DNA of 64,000 bases, from positions 434,001 through 498,000 of the forward strand of contig NZ_OLMV01000003.1 of assembly GCF_900292075.1 (NCBI RefSeq). The letters are read 5' to 3'. The DNA comes from Microbacterium timonense (GTDB lineage: Bacteria; Actinomycetota; Actinomycetes; Actinomycetales; Microbacteriaceae). A program made the position numbers and the translations under genes. This document shows positions 41,698 to 50,343 of the stretch, piece by piece (within the stretch, counting starts at the first letter, position 1; each line of letters begins with the position of its first letter). The notes under the pieces are model-generated. The model was not told where the DNA came from. It worked only from the letters and a program-made list of their open reading frames with translations, and made no database searches.

Positions 41698-42296
41698 GCG
41701 AGGCCGGGCACGGCTACCGCGAGCTGCTTCGGCGTACCCGCAGGTTGATCGCCGGGAGCGATCGTCCGCCTATTGTCGCGATCGGCGGTCACGGCGGGTC
41801 CGGCAAGTCCACGCTGGCGCTTCGGCTCGCTGGTGACCTCGGGATCGGTCCGCGGCAGGTCGTACCCACTGACAGGCTGTATGCCGCCGTCGACACTCGG
41901 CGGGCTGCACTGTTCGAACTTCAGGACTGGCCAGCGATTTTCGATCTGCTCCGTCGAGTGAGAACCGGGGCCGAATCGCGCTTGCGCTACCGAGCCCGTT
42001 CGTACGACGGCCATGAAAAGCTCATCGACGAACCGATGCCCGTCGCGCTCATCATCGAGGGGATCCGGATCCTTCGACCGGAGACATTGTCGCTGATCGA
42101 TCTTCCCGTCTGGATCGACCTCGATCCTGAGCGCGCGGGTGAACGAGCCAAGGCGCGGAATCGCGGTCAGGGCGACAGCGCAGCTGAGATTGCCCTCTGG
42201 GATACCAAATGGATTCCCGAGGGATTCGAGTACGAGCGACGCGTGGGCCCGCAGCAACTCGCCCACGTCGTCTTAAATCCGGTCGATCTCATTTGA
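41694..42296 (+). CDS. Uridine kinase-like P-loop kinase
   Basis: A 200-residue P-loop protein starting at a GTG that overlaps the mannosidase stop (GTGA). Walker A is GGHGGSGKST (about residues 32-41), followed by a uridine-kinase-like layout: PTDRLYAA, RSYDGHEKLIDEPMPVALIIEGI (Walker B-like strand with the usual IIEG), then VWIDLDPERAGERAKARNRG. Probable small-molecule kinase; the substrate could be a nucleoside or sugar. The overlap with a mannosidase gene hints at coupled expression, though a metabolic link is speculation. Base composition is a little less GC-rich than the mannosidase gene. Confidence 0.75.
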   Translation: MSEAGHGYRELLRRTRRLIAGSDRPPIVAIGGHGGSGKSTLALRLAGDLGIGPRQVVPTDRLYAAVDTRRAALFELQDWPAIFDLLRRVRTGAESRLRYRARSYDGHEKLIDEPMPVALIIEGIRILRPETLSLIDLPVWIDLDPERAGERAKARNRGQGDSAAEIALWDTKWIPEGFEYERRVGPQQLAHVVLNPVDLI

Positions 42297-42479
42297 ACGC
42301 CTGCGTCCGCTGAAGAGCCGGCGTCGAACGCCGATCGAAAGCGTGTGGTGGGAAAACATGCACATCACCGGGGCGTGGCTTTACGCCATCCCACCCGCCC
42401 GCTGAGCGACCGACGTCCGCACGGTGAGCCACGTCGCTGACTGGTCGGTTCGGCTCGATGCGAATCCGGCGGTGGTCGT

Positions 42480-42686
42480 TTACCGCGCCGAGGCCGGCTT
42501 TCGACCGATCGTGAACCACAGGATCAGGCCGAGCCACGGGAACAGCAATGCTATGAGAACCCAGACCGCCTTGGCTGTTCCCGAAGCAACCCGATTTCGT
42601 GCGATGCTGACGACGGTGATGACGAAGGGGACGATCCAAACAACGGCAAGGATGAGCAGGTGCAATCCGCCAATATTTTCAAGCAC
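42480..42686 (-). CDS. PLDc_N-type small membrane protein
   Basis: About 68 residues, two hydrophobic segments, ending PWLGLILWFTIGRKPASAR. It matches the short 'phospholipase D nuclease N-terminal' (PLDc_N) family of membrane proteins, which despite the name have no nuclease domain. The GTG at 42686 gives the standard VLENIGGLHLLILAVVW beginning; an ATG at 42728 would add 14 basic residues. No good ribosome site for either. The 183 bp between it and the kinase gene contain a CGGCGT-CGA-ACGCCG hairpin (42319-42333) without a T-run and nothing else clear. Confidence 0.68.
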   Translation of the reverse strand: MLENIGGLHLLILAVVWIVPFVITVVSIARNRVASGTAKAVWVLIALLFPWLGLILWFTIGRKPASAR

Positions 42687-43078
42687 AGGCGTCAGTGTGC
42701 CATAGTGCCGTGGGCGTAGACGCCGCATCGCGTCAGTCTGCACGCACGTGGAATGGGCTGGTGACCGTGCCATTTCTCCACGCGCTACCTTGTATACGAC
42801 GGGGTTGTTGCGAGGCCGAGCCCTTGGAAGGCCCGTCCCTTGAAGAAGGCCATCGTCCTGCGCCGCAAGCGATCGGCACACTGAGGTGACGAACGAGCTC
42901 CGCACCGACCTCGTCTCCCGCGCCACTGACTACCGCCAGCTCCGGCGACGCCGGATCGCGTTCCTCGCCAGCTGCGAAGCACACATCTTCTGAAGGCACG
43001 TTCCCGCGGTCGCCCCGCCCCGTTTCGCAGCGGCGCCGACCGGAGGACAATCTGTCACTGACGCGAAGTGGAGTCGGA
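42687..43078. other. Intergenic stretch with one weak small ORF
   Basis: 392 bp without a convincing gene. On the plus strand a 35-codon frame runs from a GTG at 42886 to a TGA at 42991-42993 (VTNELRTDLVSRATDYRQL, then a basic segment and CEAHIF). Its composition is protein-like, but there is no ribosome site and I do not recognise it; it could be a gene remnant. Otherwise I see no promoter, repeat or RNA structure here beyond the expected start region of the next gene. Confidence 0.4.
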
Positions 43079-43648
43079 ATGGGTCACACCGTGCTGTACA
43101 TGTCCATGTCGCTCGACGGCTACATCGCCGGGCCGAACGAGGCCGATGACAACGGGCTCGGCGACGGCGGCGGCAGACTACACGACTGGGTGTTCCCGCC
43201 CGAGGGCGGTGTGAACGAGCAGATCGTCGACGAGTTCATGTCTACCGGCGCAGTTGTGGCGGGCCGCGGCACGTTCGAACCCGCCCAAGGCTGGCAGGGG
43301 GATCACCACGACGGGGTGCCGATCTGGGTGCTCAGCCGCCGGCCGGTTCCGGTGTGGGTGAGTTCGATGCCACTCGTCACTTACACGAACGACATCGCGA
43401 CTGCCTTCCGGGACGCGGCACGCGCCGCCGGTGACAAGGACGTGCTGGTGCACGGCGCCGCCACGGCGCAGCGCGCGATCGCTGCGGGCCTGCTCGATCA
43501 GGTCGAGATCCACCTCGTCCCCGTGCTTCTCGGGGCCGGGCGCCGATTGTTCGAGGGCTCGAACTTTCCTTGTCGGGCGCTCGAAAGGATCAGAGTCCTG
43601 TCGGGCGAGGGCGGGGTAACCCACCTGCGCTTCCGTGTCCGGTACTGA
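43079..43648 (+). CDS. Dihydrofolate reductase-like (RibD C-terminal) protein
   Basis: 189 residues. MGHTVLYMSMSLDGYIAGPNEADDNGLGDGG is the standard start of this NADPH-binding DHFR-like family. Next come GAVVAGRGTFEPAQGW, then DVLVHGAATAQRAIAAGLLDQVEIHLVPVLLGAGRRLFEG (the conserved HGA and LGxGxRLF segments) and the terminal THLRFRVRY. The substrate is unknown; no thymidylate or riboflavin genes are nearby. GGAG precedes the ATG. It appears monocistronic. One of four relatives in this window. Confidence 0.88.
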   Translation: MGHTVLYMSMSLDGYIAGPNEADDNGLGDGGGRLHDWVFPPEGGVNEQIVDEFMSTGAVVAGRGTFEPAQGWQGDHHDGVPIWVLSRRPVPVWVSSMPLVTYTNDIATAFRDAARAAGDKDVLVHGAATAQRAIAAGLLDQVEIHLVPVLLGAGRRLFEGSNFPCRALERIRVLSGEGGVTHLRFRVRY

Positions 43649-43729
43649 CGACGGAGACGATGTGCCGAGGCACACCGCTTTGCGACGCTCCTTCCCCGGG
43701 GCATCACAACTGACAAGACTCGTTTCACG

Positions 43730-44194
43730 TCATGGGCGCATCGCGGTTCGGACTCCGTACACCCGGGCATCAGTGCCGCAGACCTCCTGGTACAACGATT
43801 GCCAGTCGACGCCTCCAAAACGTGCGGGTTCAGCTAGGAGCACGATGGTGCCGTCGGAGGTCTCGATCCGCAATGTTCCATCGATTGTCGCCGTCCACTG
43901 GCCGCGACCCGAGAACAACACGTCGGTGGTGGACAGGCATGGGCGCCCATCGTCATTGGTTTCCGTGACCGCGATAGCGACATCCTTGAGCGTCGCGGCA
44001 CCATTCTCCAGCAGTGCGATCTCGGAGTCGGGGGAGATCGTGCTTTCAGGGTCCAGCGCGGGAGTCCATCTGATCGGAAAGACGTATTGATCAGCGGGAC
44101 CATCTGCGCCTGGGTTCAGCCAGAGGGCGACAGCGACGCCTATACAGATCACCAAAGCGACCACCGCGCCCACTGCTACAACCCGACGTTTCAT
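43730..44194 (-). CDS. Single-pass membrane-anchored protein, unknown
   Basis: Not recognised. About 154 residues from the ATG at 44194 (a GTG lies two codons upstream). One N-terminal hydrophobic anchor (VVAVGAVVALVICIGVAVAL), then an extracytoplasmic, beta-rich domain with two cysteines that may pair (DGRPCLSTT and LYQEVCGTD). The extracytoplasmic domain looks like a small exported domain. Neighbours give no hint. Codon usage is less biased to G/C than in the operons around it. Confidence 0.6.
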   Translation of the reverse strand: MKRRVVAVGAVVALVICIGVAVALWLNPGADGPADQYVFPIRWTPALDPESTISPDSEIALLENGAATLKDVAIAVTETNDDGRPCLSTTDVLFSGRGQWTATIDGTLRIETSDGTIVLLAEPARFGGVDWQSLYQEVCGTDARVYGVRTAMRP

Positions 44195-44568
44195 TTGCAC
44201 GCAGTATCCTCACGCGTCGACGAGACGCTCCGGCACGAGGGTTTGCTCCCGGAGTTCGTCCCCAACTCGGCGGACGGATGGAATGGCGACTCTCGGCGCC
44301 CAGACTATCCTGGCTCCCACATCACCGGCGGTGGCGCCGGCTAGGACGTGCCTCATCCCATCGTCGGTCGCCTCTCTGATCACCGGGATCCCGACCTTGA
44401 TCCGAGTGGTAGTCGAAGCCGCGAACCCCGCAGCGCTGCCGAGGGATCGGTGTCTTCGGGTATGCCCGCCCGCTGGCACCTCCTCGACGCGCACTGTCCG
44501 CATGGGGACCGCCCTGCGGACGCGTGAGCCCAGTAGCTCGCAAGAGGATTCGGTGTGATGATGGGCCG
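44195..44568. other. Intergenic region with two competing weak ORFs
   Basis: 374 bp. A minus-strand frame (44210-44503, 97 codons, RIKVGIPVIREATDDGMRHV in the middle) and an overlapping plus-strand frame (44283-44558) are both open. The minus frame reads more like protein (mixed charged and hydrophobic residues), but neither has a ribosome site or a family I know. I do not call either as a gene. Confidence 0.35.
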
Positions 44569-45075
44569 ATGGCGCGGCGACGCAACACCAATCCGCTGAT
44601 GGTCGCGACGGTCGTTCTCGGGATCGCTCTGGTCATCGCCGGCGTGAGTTCGGTGAGCGGGCCAGTTGTCTCAGCTACGCGGAACGGCGCCGAATATTCG
44701 TGCCTGGTCGACTCGAGGTACATGCCCGATTTAGGCGCGGGCCACCACCCCGAGTCCATCATCGCCGAGGGGTCTTGGTCTCTGATTCCGCTCGGACTCG
44801 AGTGCACCTTCGTCGCGACCGACACCGGCGCCCGCGACTCGGTCGGTCCGTCCCCGCTGCCATCTGCGCTCATCGTCGGCGGGGCGCTCATCGGCTGCTT
44901 CGCGGCGATCATGGCGCGCCGAGCCCAACAGGCCAGGGCTCCCGAGGTGCCCAGCCAAGGACCGGCATCCAATCTTGCTGACGGGCGTGTTGTGATCCCG
45001 CCTCACTCACCCAAACCTGACCCTCCTGTGTTGAGCCCGCCCAAGGCGCGTCTACCCGGTAAGGGCGCGCCCTAG
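44569..45075 (+). CDS. Two-helix membrane protein, unknown
   Basis: Not recognised. 168 residues from the ATG at 44569 (MARRRNTNPLMVATVV), chosen because it places a basic N-terminus before the first helix; longer starts exist. Helix 1 about residues 10-30, an extracytoplasmic loop with two cysteines (EYSCLVDSRYMPDLG and LECTFVATD), helix 2 near PSALIVGGALIGCFAAIMA, then a Pro-rich cytoplasmic tail (PPHSPKPDPPVLSPPK). Stands alone in a region of small hypothetical genes. Confidence 0.6.
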   Translation: MARRRNTNPLMVATVVLGIALVIAGVSSVSGPVVSATRNGAEYSCLVDSRYMPDLGAGHHPESIIAEGSWSLIPLGLECTFVATDTGARDSVGPSPLPSALIVGGALIGCFAAIMARRAQQARAPEVPSQGPASNLADGRVVIPPHSPKPDPPVLSPPKARLPGKGAP

Positions 45076-45215
45076 CCGCAGACGGCGAGGGTGGCTGCCC
45101 GTCCGAGCCGGCCCGGGCCTGGGGGTTTCACGGTTGCTGCGGCACGGTCGGAGACCCCACTCGGGTCATCTCTCGCCGCGCGCCAGCGGACCGACAAGCG
45201 GCACAGCGGCTGCGC

Positions 45216-45521
45216 CTAGCGGTCTGGCGGAGGGTCACCAATCTGAAGCGTGCTTGCTTCATCCCGCGGGTAGTGCGTGATCGGGCCGCGCCCTAACTGA
45301 AGATCCGAGTACGCGTCGGAGGCCGATAGCTCGGACGCGGAGTTGCGCGGCTGTCGCCCTCGTCGGAGGAGACCGAAGGCAACACCAACGGCGAGCAACG
45401 CGTACCCAAGTAGGACGATCCATCGTGCAATCGACCAGTCGAGTGCGATCGACGCCCACAGCACCACGAACCCAAGAAGGGCCACAGCGATCAGTGTCCT
45501 TCGGATCACCAGGCGGCCCAT
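45216..45521 (-). CDS. Small two-helix membrane protein
   Basis: 101 residues, ATG at 45521. Two hydrophobic segments in the first 55 residues (LIAVALLGFVVLWASIALDW and IVLLGYALLAVGVAFGLL) followed by a hydrophilic tail (RGRQPRNSASELSASDAYSD). No family recognised. Its neighbours are also small membrane proteins. The 218 bp from it to the next gene contain no recognisable feature. Confidence 0.58.
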   Translation of the reverse strand: MGRLVIRRTLIAVALLGFVVLWASIALDWSIARWIVLLGYALLAVGVAFGLLRRGRQPRNSASELSASDAYSDLQLGRGPITHYPRDEASTLQIGDPPPDR

Positions 45522-45739
45522 GCCCAGACATTATCGAGCATTCGTTGGTGCTACCAGCCCCTCCGACGGTTCGTTGACGGACTGCCATACGGTCCGGCGG
45601 TTCGGCGGAGGACCTCCTACGTGGGAGCGTCAGAGACTGAGCCCGCGACTCGAAAGCCGGGCGGAAAGGTGCGACGCGCGGTGATGGACCGGTAGCGGTC
45701 GACAGTCTCGATTGCTGGTCCTATGCAAGGCTGGCCGAT

Positions 45740-46225
45740 ATGAACCTCGCGGGCAAGATCACCGTGGCGGTCGTCGTCCTGGTCCTCGGCGGCCTCGCCG
45801 TTCTTGCAGCGACTGTTGTGGGATCCATTGAGTGGAGCGCGTCAGACGTGAGCAATCTCGGTCCAACGCCCGAACCGTCGACGGAGCCCGTCGTCGAGTC
45901 GGTCGGCGAACCGACCCCCGAGCCGACTCCGCGCGACCCGAAGCAGGCCGCCGCTTGGGCGATCGGCTGCGACGACTTTGTGACCGTCGGCCGGTATTAC
46001 AACGGCGTCAAGCCGCCGCGCCCTGACCGCGGCGCAACCGAATACGCATCTGGCACCGTCACTTTCACGGAGGACGGCGGGGTCGATACCTACACGGTCG
46101 CCGAAGGCGACACGGGCGCGAGCATCGGCGAGCGGTTCTGCGTCGACTACATCACGCTCTACCTCGCGAGCGGGGTCCGACAGGGCATGATCCATCCCGG
46201 CCAGGTCCTCAGGGTCAACGGGTAA
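45740..46225 (+). CDS. Membrane-anchored LysM-like protein
   Basis: 161 residues: an N-terminal hydrophobic anchor (VAVVVLVLGGLAVLAATVV), a Pro/Glu/Thr linker (GPTPEPSTEPVVESVGEPTP), then a globular C-terminus ending in a LysM-like unit of about 45 residues (DTYTVAEGDTGASIGERFCV, then YITLY and IHPGQVLRVNG). LysM modules bind peptidoglycan N-acetylglucosamine, so a cell-wall attachment is likely. Two cysteines (GCDDF and RFCVD) may form a disulfide. The ATG follows closely on a GGCTGGCCGATATG context without a strong ribosome site. Confidence 0.7.
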   Translation: MNLAGKITVAVVVLVLGGLAVLAATVVGSIEWSASDVSNLGPTPEPSTEPVVESVGEPTPEPTPRDPKQAAAWAIGCDDFVTVGRYYNGVKPPRPDRGATEYASGTVTFTEDGGVDTYTVAEGDTGASIGERFCVDYITLYLASGVRQGMIHPGQVLRVNG

Positions 46226-46310
46226 TGGCCGACCTGGTCAGCATGCGCACGGAAGAAGGGACGGCGCTGACGACCCCGTATGCCGCAACCTGGGTCGCCG
46301 CTCACGCCAT

Positions 46311-46904
46311 CTAGCTATTCCGCGGCGCCACCACGATCAATCCGTCGAGCAAGACGTCGGTCATTCCTGTGGCGCGGTCATCCGGGCCGGCGGGGTCGTC
46401 GGCGAGACGGCTGAGAGCCCGGATGAGGTCGTCGGCCCGGATGTCGCCACGGATGGTTCCATCCGCGGCACCGGCATCCAAAATGGCCTGGACCTTGGGC
46501 GCGAGGACCCCGAGGAACTGCGCCGGCAACGGCTGGTAGGCGGGGTCGCCCGAGTGGAGCGCGCTTGCGAAGCCGCGCTTGGTCGCGACAAAACGAGCGA
46601 GACTCCGAGCCCACGAGCGGAGCGCTTGTGCGGGCGGATACTGGGACAACAGGCGATCCGCCTCAGCGGCGGTGGCATCGAGTTCGCGACGGAAGACGGC
46701 GACGATCAGGTCCGAACGCTGCGGATAGTTGCGGTAGATCGTGCCGACGCCGACTCCCGCCCGGGCGGCGATTTCGCGCATCGGGGCGTCGACGCCCGAT
46801 TCCGCGAACACCGCTTTGGCGGCCTCGAGCACTGTCTCGGTGTTGCGCACCGCATCCGCTCGCTTGCGTCGGACTGCGCCCGTGGGCGTCTCATGCGCAC
46901 TCAT
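46311..46904 (-). CDS. TetR-family repressor
   Basis: 197 residues from the ATG at 46904 (MSAHETPTGAVRRKRADAV). The HTH includes VLEAAKAVFAESGVDAPMREIAARAGVGVGTIYRNYPQRSDLIVAVF. The ligand domain resembles the SbtR/TetR_C_25-like group (DPAYQPLPAQFLGVLAPKVQ). It is divergent from an aldo/keto reductase gene; two CGGA-N7-TCCG operator-like sites sit between them, so it most likely represses the reductase and itself. Confidence 0.88.
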   Translation of the reverse strand: MSAHETPTGAVRRKRADAVRNTETVLEAAKAVFAESGVDAPMREIAARAGVGVGTIYRNYPQRSDLIVAVFRRELDATAAEADRLLSQYPPAQALRSWARSLARFVATKRGFASALHSGDPAYQPLPAQFLGVLAPKVQAILDAGAADGTIRGDIRADDLIRALSRLADDPAGPDDRATGMTDVLLDGLIVVAPRNS

Positions 46905-46925
46905 TCGGATCCTCAGACGTGACAA

Positions 46926-46964
46926 ACGGAACCTCGTTCCGTATAGTTGCGGACGACCGTTCCG
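46926..46964. promoter_or_regulatory. Two CGGA-N7-TCCG operator sites
   Basis: Site 1 is a perfect 7-3-7 palindrome, ACGGAAC CTC GTTCCGT (46926-46942). Site 2 keeps the CGGA-N7-TCCG core (46950-46964). Their centres are 23 bp apart, about two helical turns. Both lie between the divergent TetR gene (starts 46904) and the aldo/keto reductase gene (starts 47014), so cooperative binding by the TetR is likely. Confidence 0.6.
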
Positions 46965-47013
46965 CTTACAGGAGCATACCGGCTCGCACGGATCTCGTCC
47001 CATGGAGGAAGCA

Positions 47014-48033
47014 ATGAAGTATCGACCGCTCGGCCGCACCGGCATCCACGTCTCGCCCTTCGCGCTGGGCGCGATGATGTTCAGCTCGTTCGGCAACAGT
47101 GATCAGGACGAGGTGAACCGGATGGTCGCACGCGCTCTCGACGCCGGCATCAATTTCGTGGATACGGCCGACGCGTACGGCGACTCCGAGGAGATGCTCG
47201 GCCGTGCGCTCAAGGGACGACGCGACGACGTCGTCCTCGCCTCGAAGTTCGCGCGCCCGATCGGCGACGACGTGAATCATCAAGGGGGCTCGCGCCGCTG
47301 GATCATGACCGCGGTCGAGAATTCATTGCGACGGCTGCAGACCGACCACCTCGACCTCTACCAGATGCACCGGCCCGACCCGGAGACCGACATCGAGGAG
47401 ACCCTCTCGGCCTTGAGCGACCTCGTGCGCAGCGGCAAAGTGCGCGCGATCGGATCATCCGATATGCCGGCATCGGAGATCGTCGAGGCACAGTGGGTCG
47501 CCGAACGGCGCGGGCTCGAGCGATTCCGCACAGAGCAGCCGCACTACTCCCTGCTCGACCGCACCATCGAACGCGAGGTACTGCCGGTCGCCCAGCGATA
47601 CGGCATGGGCACGGTCATCTGGAGCCCGCTCGCCAGCGGAATGCTCACTGGACGAGTCCGCCGCGGCCAGGAGACCGACCTGCGCCGCACGCGCCTGTTC
47701 GCCGCCCTGCGAGACGAACGCCGCATCGACGCCGTCGAGGAGTTCATCTCCCTGGCCCACGAGGCAGGCATGTCGCTCACCCACATGGCGCTCGCGTTCG
47801 TCGTCGCCCACCCCGGCGTGACCGCGGCGCTGATCGGCCCACGCACGATGGAGCAACTCGATGACCTGCTCGCCGCAGTCGATGTCTCCCTGTCCGACGA
47901 CCTGATGGACCGGATCGACGCCATCGTCCCGCCCGGCACAGGCGTCGGCCGGATGGACCAGGAGTACAGCACCCCTGCGATCGTCTCCGCATCACTGCGG
48001 CGCCGACCTCTGGAGGAGAGAGCCGCGGCGTAG
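47014..48033 (+). CDS. Aldo/keto reductase
   Basis: A 339-residue NADPH-dependent (beta/alpha)8 reductase. The catalytic tetrad is visible: Asp and Tyr in INFVDTADAYGDSEE, Lys in VVLASKFARP, His in YQMHRPDPETD. The C-terminal cofactor site contains ALIGPRTMEQLDDLLAAVD. The family places it with YajO/general stress-type members acting on aldehydes or sugars; the substrate is unknown. Start at the ATG at 47014 behind GGAGG (47004-47008); an ATG at 47002 would swallow that site. Controlled by the divergent TetR. Confidence 0.92.
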   Translation: MKYRPLGRTGIHVSPFALGAMMFSSFGNSDQDEVNRMVARALDAGINFVDTADAYGDSEEMLGRALKGRRDDVVLASKFARPIGDDVNHQGGSRRWIMTAVENSLRRLQTDHLDLYQMHRPDPETDIEETLSALSDLVRSGKVRAIGSSDMPASEIVEAQWVAERRGLERFRTEQPHYSLLDRTIEREVLPVAQRYGMGTVIWSPLASGMLTGRVRRGQETDLRRTRLFAALRDERRIDAVEEFISLAHEAGMSLTHMALAFVVAHPGVTAALIGPRTMEQLDDLLAAVDVSLSDDLMDRIDAIVPPGTGVGRMDQEYSTPAIVSASLRRRPLEERAAA

Positions 48034-48149
48034 CGCCCGGCGCGATTCGGCCCCACCACGGCTGCGCTCCACCGGCCGGAGGACAGCCACATCGCTGCTC
48101 GTGGGGGCGGGCGGGTAGGTGCGCATGCCGCGCGACCGACCGATGGAGG

Positions 48150-50186
48150 TCACGCGAACAGCTCGTCGAACGCGTCCGTGCGTATGCGTGCCGCCGCGAC
48201 GGTTCGTTCGATCGCGGGTTCGGGGGTGACGGCGGCGGTGCCGATCGGATCCATGAGAGCGCGTGCGGACTCGGTCAGGAACCTGCTGGGCTTGGCGGCC
48301 ACGTGCTTGGCCAGGAACGCGGTGGGGTGCGTGGGCAGCTGCGAGGGCACGTACACGTCGAGGGAGTCGCGGGCGCGGGTGAGCGCGACGTAGACGAGGC
48401 GCTGCTCCTCGGCCAGGCCGGCCGACGAGGTGAGTGCCATATCGGAGGGCATCGCGCCGTCGTTCGCCCGCAGGAGGTGCACCGCGTCCCACTCGAGACC
48501 CTTCGCGGAGTGGATCGTCGACAGGGTCAGCCAGTCCTCGTCGAGATGTGGCTGCTTCGCCCAGTCGCCGGCGACATTCACCGGGTCGATCGCCTGCTCG
48601 CTGACGAACGTGCGGAGGTCGCTCTGCCGAGCGGCGGCCTGCGCGATGCCGTCGACCTCGGTCACCCGACGGTTCCAATCCGGGTAGTGAGCACGCAGCA
48701 GCGGATCCACCGCACCTCGGCATGCCTCGACCAGCTCGGGTACGGCAGTCGTGGCGTCCACGGCGCCGAGCAGCGACAGGGTCGACGCGAGCCCGGTGCG
48801 CGCCTTCGCTGGTGCCGCCGCGACCGCGTCGGCCGCGCGGTCGACACCGCCGTCGGCGAGGATCCCGGCCAGTCCCCGCGCACTGGCCTTGCCGATCGCG
48901 CGGTGCCGGGTGAGCAGGCGATACCACGACACTTCATCTGCCGGATTGAGCACCACCCGGAAGCTGGCCAGCAGATCGCGCACATGCGAGGTCTCCAAGT
49001 AGCCGATCCCGCCGTATTTGTGGAACGGGATGCCCCGCACCTTGAGCTCGACCTCCAGCTGCGCGCTGTGCGACCCGGTTCGCATGAGCACGGCCTGCGA
49101 ACGCAGTGGCGTGCCATCCAGGTGCGCGGCGAGGATGCGGTCCGCGACCGTGCGGGCCTCGTCGTCGGCGTTGCGGCAACTCACCAGCGTCGGCCGAGCG
49201 CCCGGCTGCGGACGGTCAGCGACCAGCCGCAGACGCAGCTCGCCCGGTCGTACCTGGTTCGCGAGGTCGAGGATCTCTTGCGTGGAACGGAAGTTGCGTT
49301 CCAGGCGCACCAGGGTGGCGTCGGGGTACGCCTCGATCAGATCGAGCAAATGACCGGCGCTCGCACCCCGGAATGCGTAGATGGCCTGCGCGTCGTCGCC
49401 GACGACCGTCAGTCCGCGGCCGTCGGGACGCAGCCCGCGCACGATGTCGACCTGAAGCTGGTTGACGTCCTGGTACTCGTCGACCAACACCCAGTCCCAA
49501 CGTGCCCGCAGCCGCGCTCCCACACCGGGATCGAGCACCAGCGCCCGCCAGGCGACGAGCAGATCATCCAGGTCCAGCAGACCGCGCTCCCGCTTGCGGG
49601 CACGGTAATGGCGCAACAGGCCCGCGACCTGGTCGGCCTGCTCGAGCGCCCAGGGAAACTGCTCCTCGATGACGGCGCGGACCGGGGTTGCGGTGTTGAT
49701 TGCGCGGGAGGCGATGTCCGCGATCGTGCGGGTCGTGGGCAGGCGCACCTCGGTGCCATCGAGCCCGTGCTCCGCGCGCAGCAGGTCGAGCAGGTCGACG
49801 ACGTCGTCGGGGTCGATGACCGTCACGTCCTCCAGCCCCAGATGCTGTGCGTGCTCAGCGACGATACGGTGCGCGACGGCATGGAAGGTGCCACCGGCGA
49901 TGCGCTGCGCAGCCTGCGCGTCGCCGCACATCACCGCAGCGCGAGAGAGCATCGCGGATGCCGCACGCCGGGTGAACGTCAGCAGCAGGATCCGTTCGGG
50001 TGCAACCCCCGCCTCCAGCAGTCGCGCCACCCGTGCGGTGAGCACGCGCGTCTTCCCGGTGCCGGCCCCCGCCGCGACCACGAGGGGCCCATCACCGTGC
50101 TCAACCGCCTCGAGTTGCGCGGAATCCAGCCCCGCAAGCGCATCACCTACTGCCACGGAGGTGACGGTAACGACGCCCCCCGACAT
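48150..50186 (-). CDS. UvrD/Rep-type superfamily 1A DNA helicase
   Basis: 678 residues from the ATG at 50186; a nearby GTG (VTVTSVAVGDAL) would remove six residues. Motifs in order: Q-motif region GLDSAQLEAVEH, Walker A VVAAGAGTGKTRVL, motif Ia LTFTRRAASAM, Walker B VLVDEYQDVNQLQ, motif III VVGDDAQAIYAFRGA, motif IV RLERNFRST, motif V STIHSAKGLEWDAVHLL, and motif VI EEQRLVYVALTRARDSLDVY. No HRDC or nuclease domain, so a stand-alone 3'-5' helicase for repair or recombination, similar to actinobacterial UvrD2-like proteins. Monocistronic. The gap downstream (48034-48149) holds nothing clear. Confidence 0.93.
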   Translation of the reverse strand: MSGGVVTVTSVAVGDALAGLDSAQLEAVEHGDGPLVVAAGAGTGKTRVLTARVARLLEAGVAPERILLLTFTRRAASAMLSRAAVMCGDAQAAQRIAGGTFHAVAHRIVAEHAQHLGLEDVTVIDPDDVVDLLDLLRAEHGLDGTEVRLPTTRTIADIASRAINTATPVRAVIEEQFPWALEQADQVAGLLRHYRARKRERGLLDLDDLLVAWRALVLDPGVGARLRARWDWVLVDEYQDVNQLQVDIVRGLRPDGRGLTVVGDDAQAIYAFRGASAGHLLDLIEAYPDATLVRLERNFRSTQEILDLANQVRPGELRLRLVADRPQPGARPTLVSCRNADDEARTVADRILAAHLDGTPLRSQAVLMRTGSHSAQLEVELKVRGIPFHKYGGIGYLETSHVRDLLASFRVVLNPADEVSWYRLLTRHRAIGKASARGLAGILADGGVDRAADAVAAAPAKARTGLASTLSLLGAVDATTAVPELVEACRGAVDPLLRAHYPDWNRRVTEVDGIAQAAARQSDLRTFVSEQAIDPVNVAGDWAKQPHLDEDWLTLSTIHSAKGLEWDAVHLLRANDGAMPSDMALTSSAGLAEEQRLVYVALTRARDSLDVYVPSQLPTHPTAFLAKHVAAKPSRFLTESARALMDPIGTAAVTPEPAIERTVAAARIRTDAFDELFA

Positions 50187-50343
50187 CCGGCGCCCCGATA
50201 TCGAGTTTGCGGAGTTGTACGAGCGGATCTGTGTGGTCGGGCCTACCGGAACGAGGGGCGCGGGGCTCCCACCCTGACGATGGCCGGCCAACGGTTCGAC
50301 ATCATGACGACAGCGTCTGCTTCTCGGCGGATGTGGGTGCGTA

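Noticed and set aside
42319..42333. Hairpin CGGCGT-CGA-ACGCCG after the kinase gene as terminator
   Set aside because: Short stem, no T-run on either strand, and such hairpins are common by chance at this G+C content.
44283..44558. Plus-strand ORF in the 44.2-44.6 kb gap
   Set aside because: No ribosome site, overlaps an equally weak minus-strand frame, and resembles no family.
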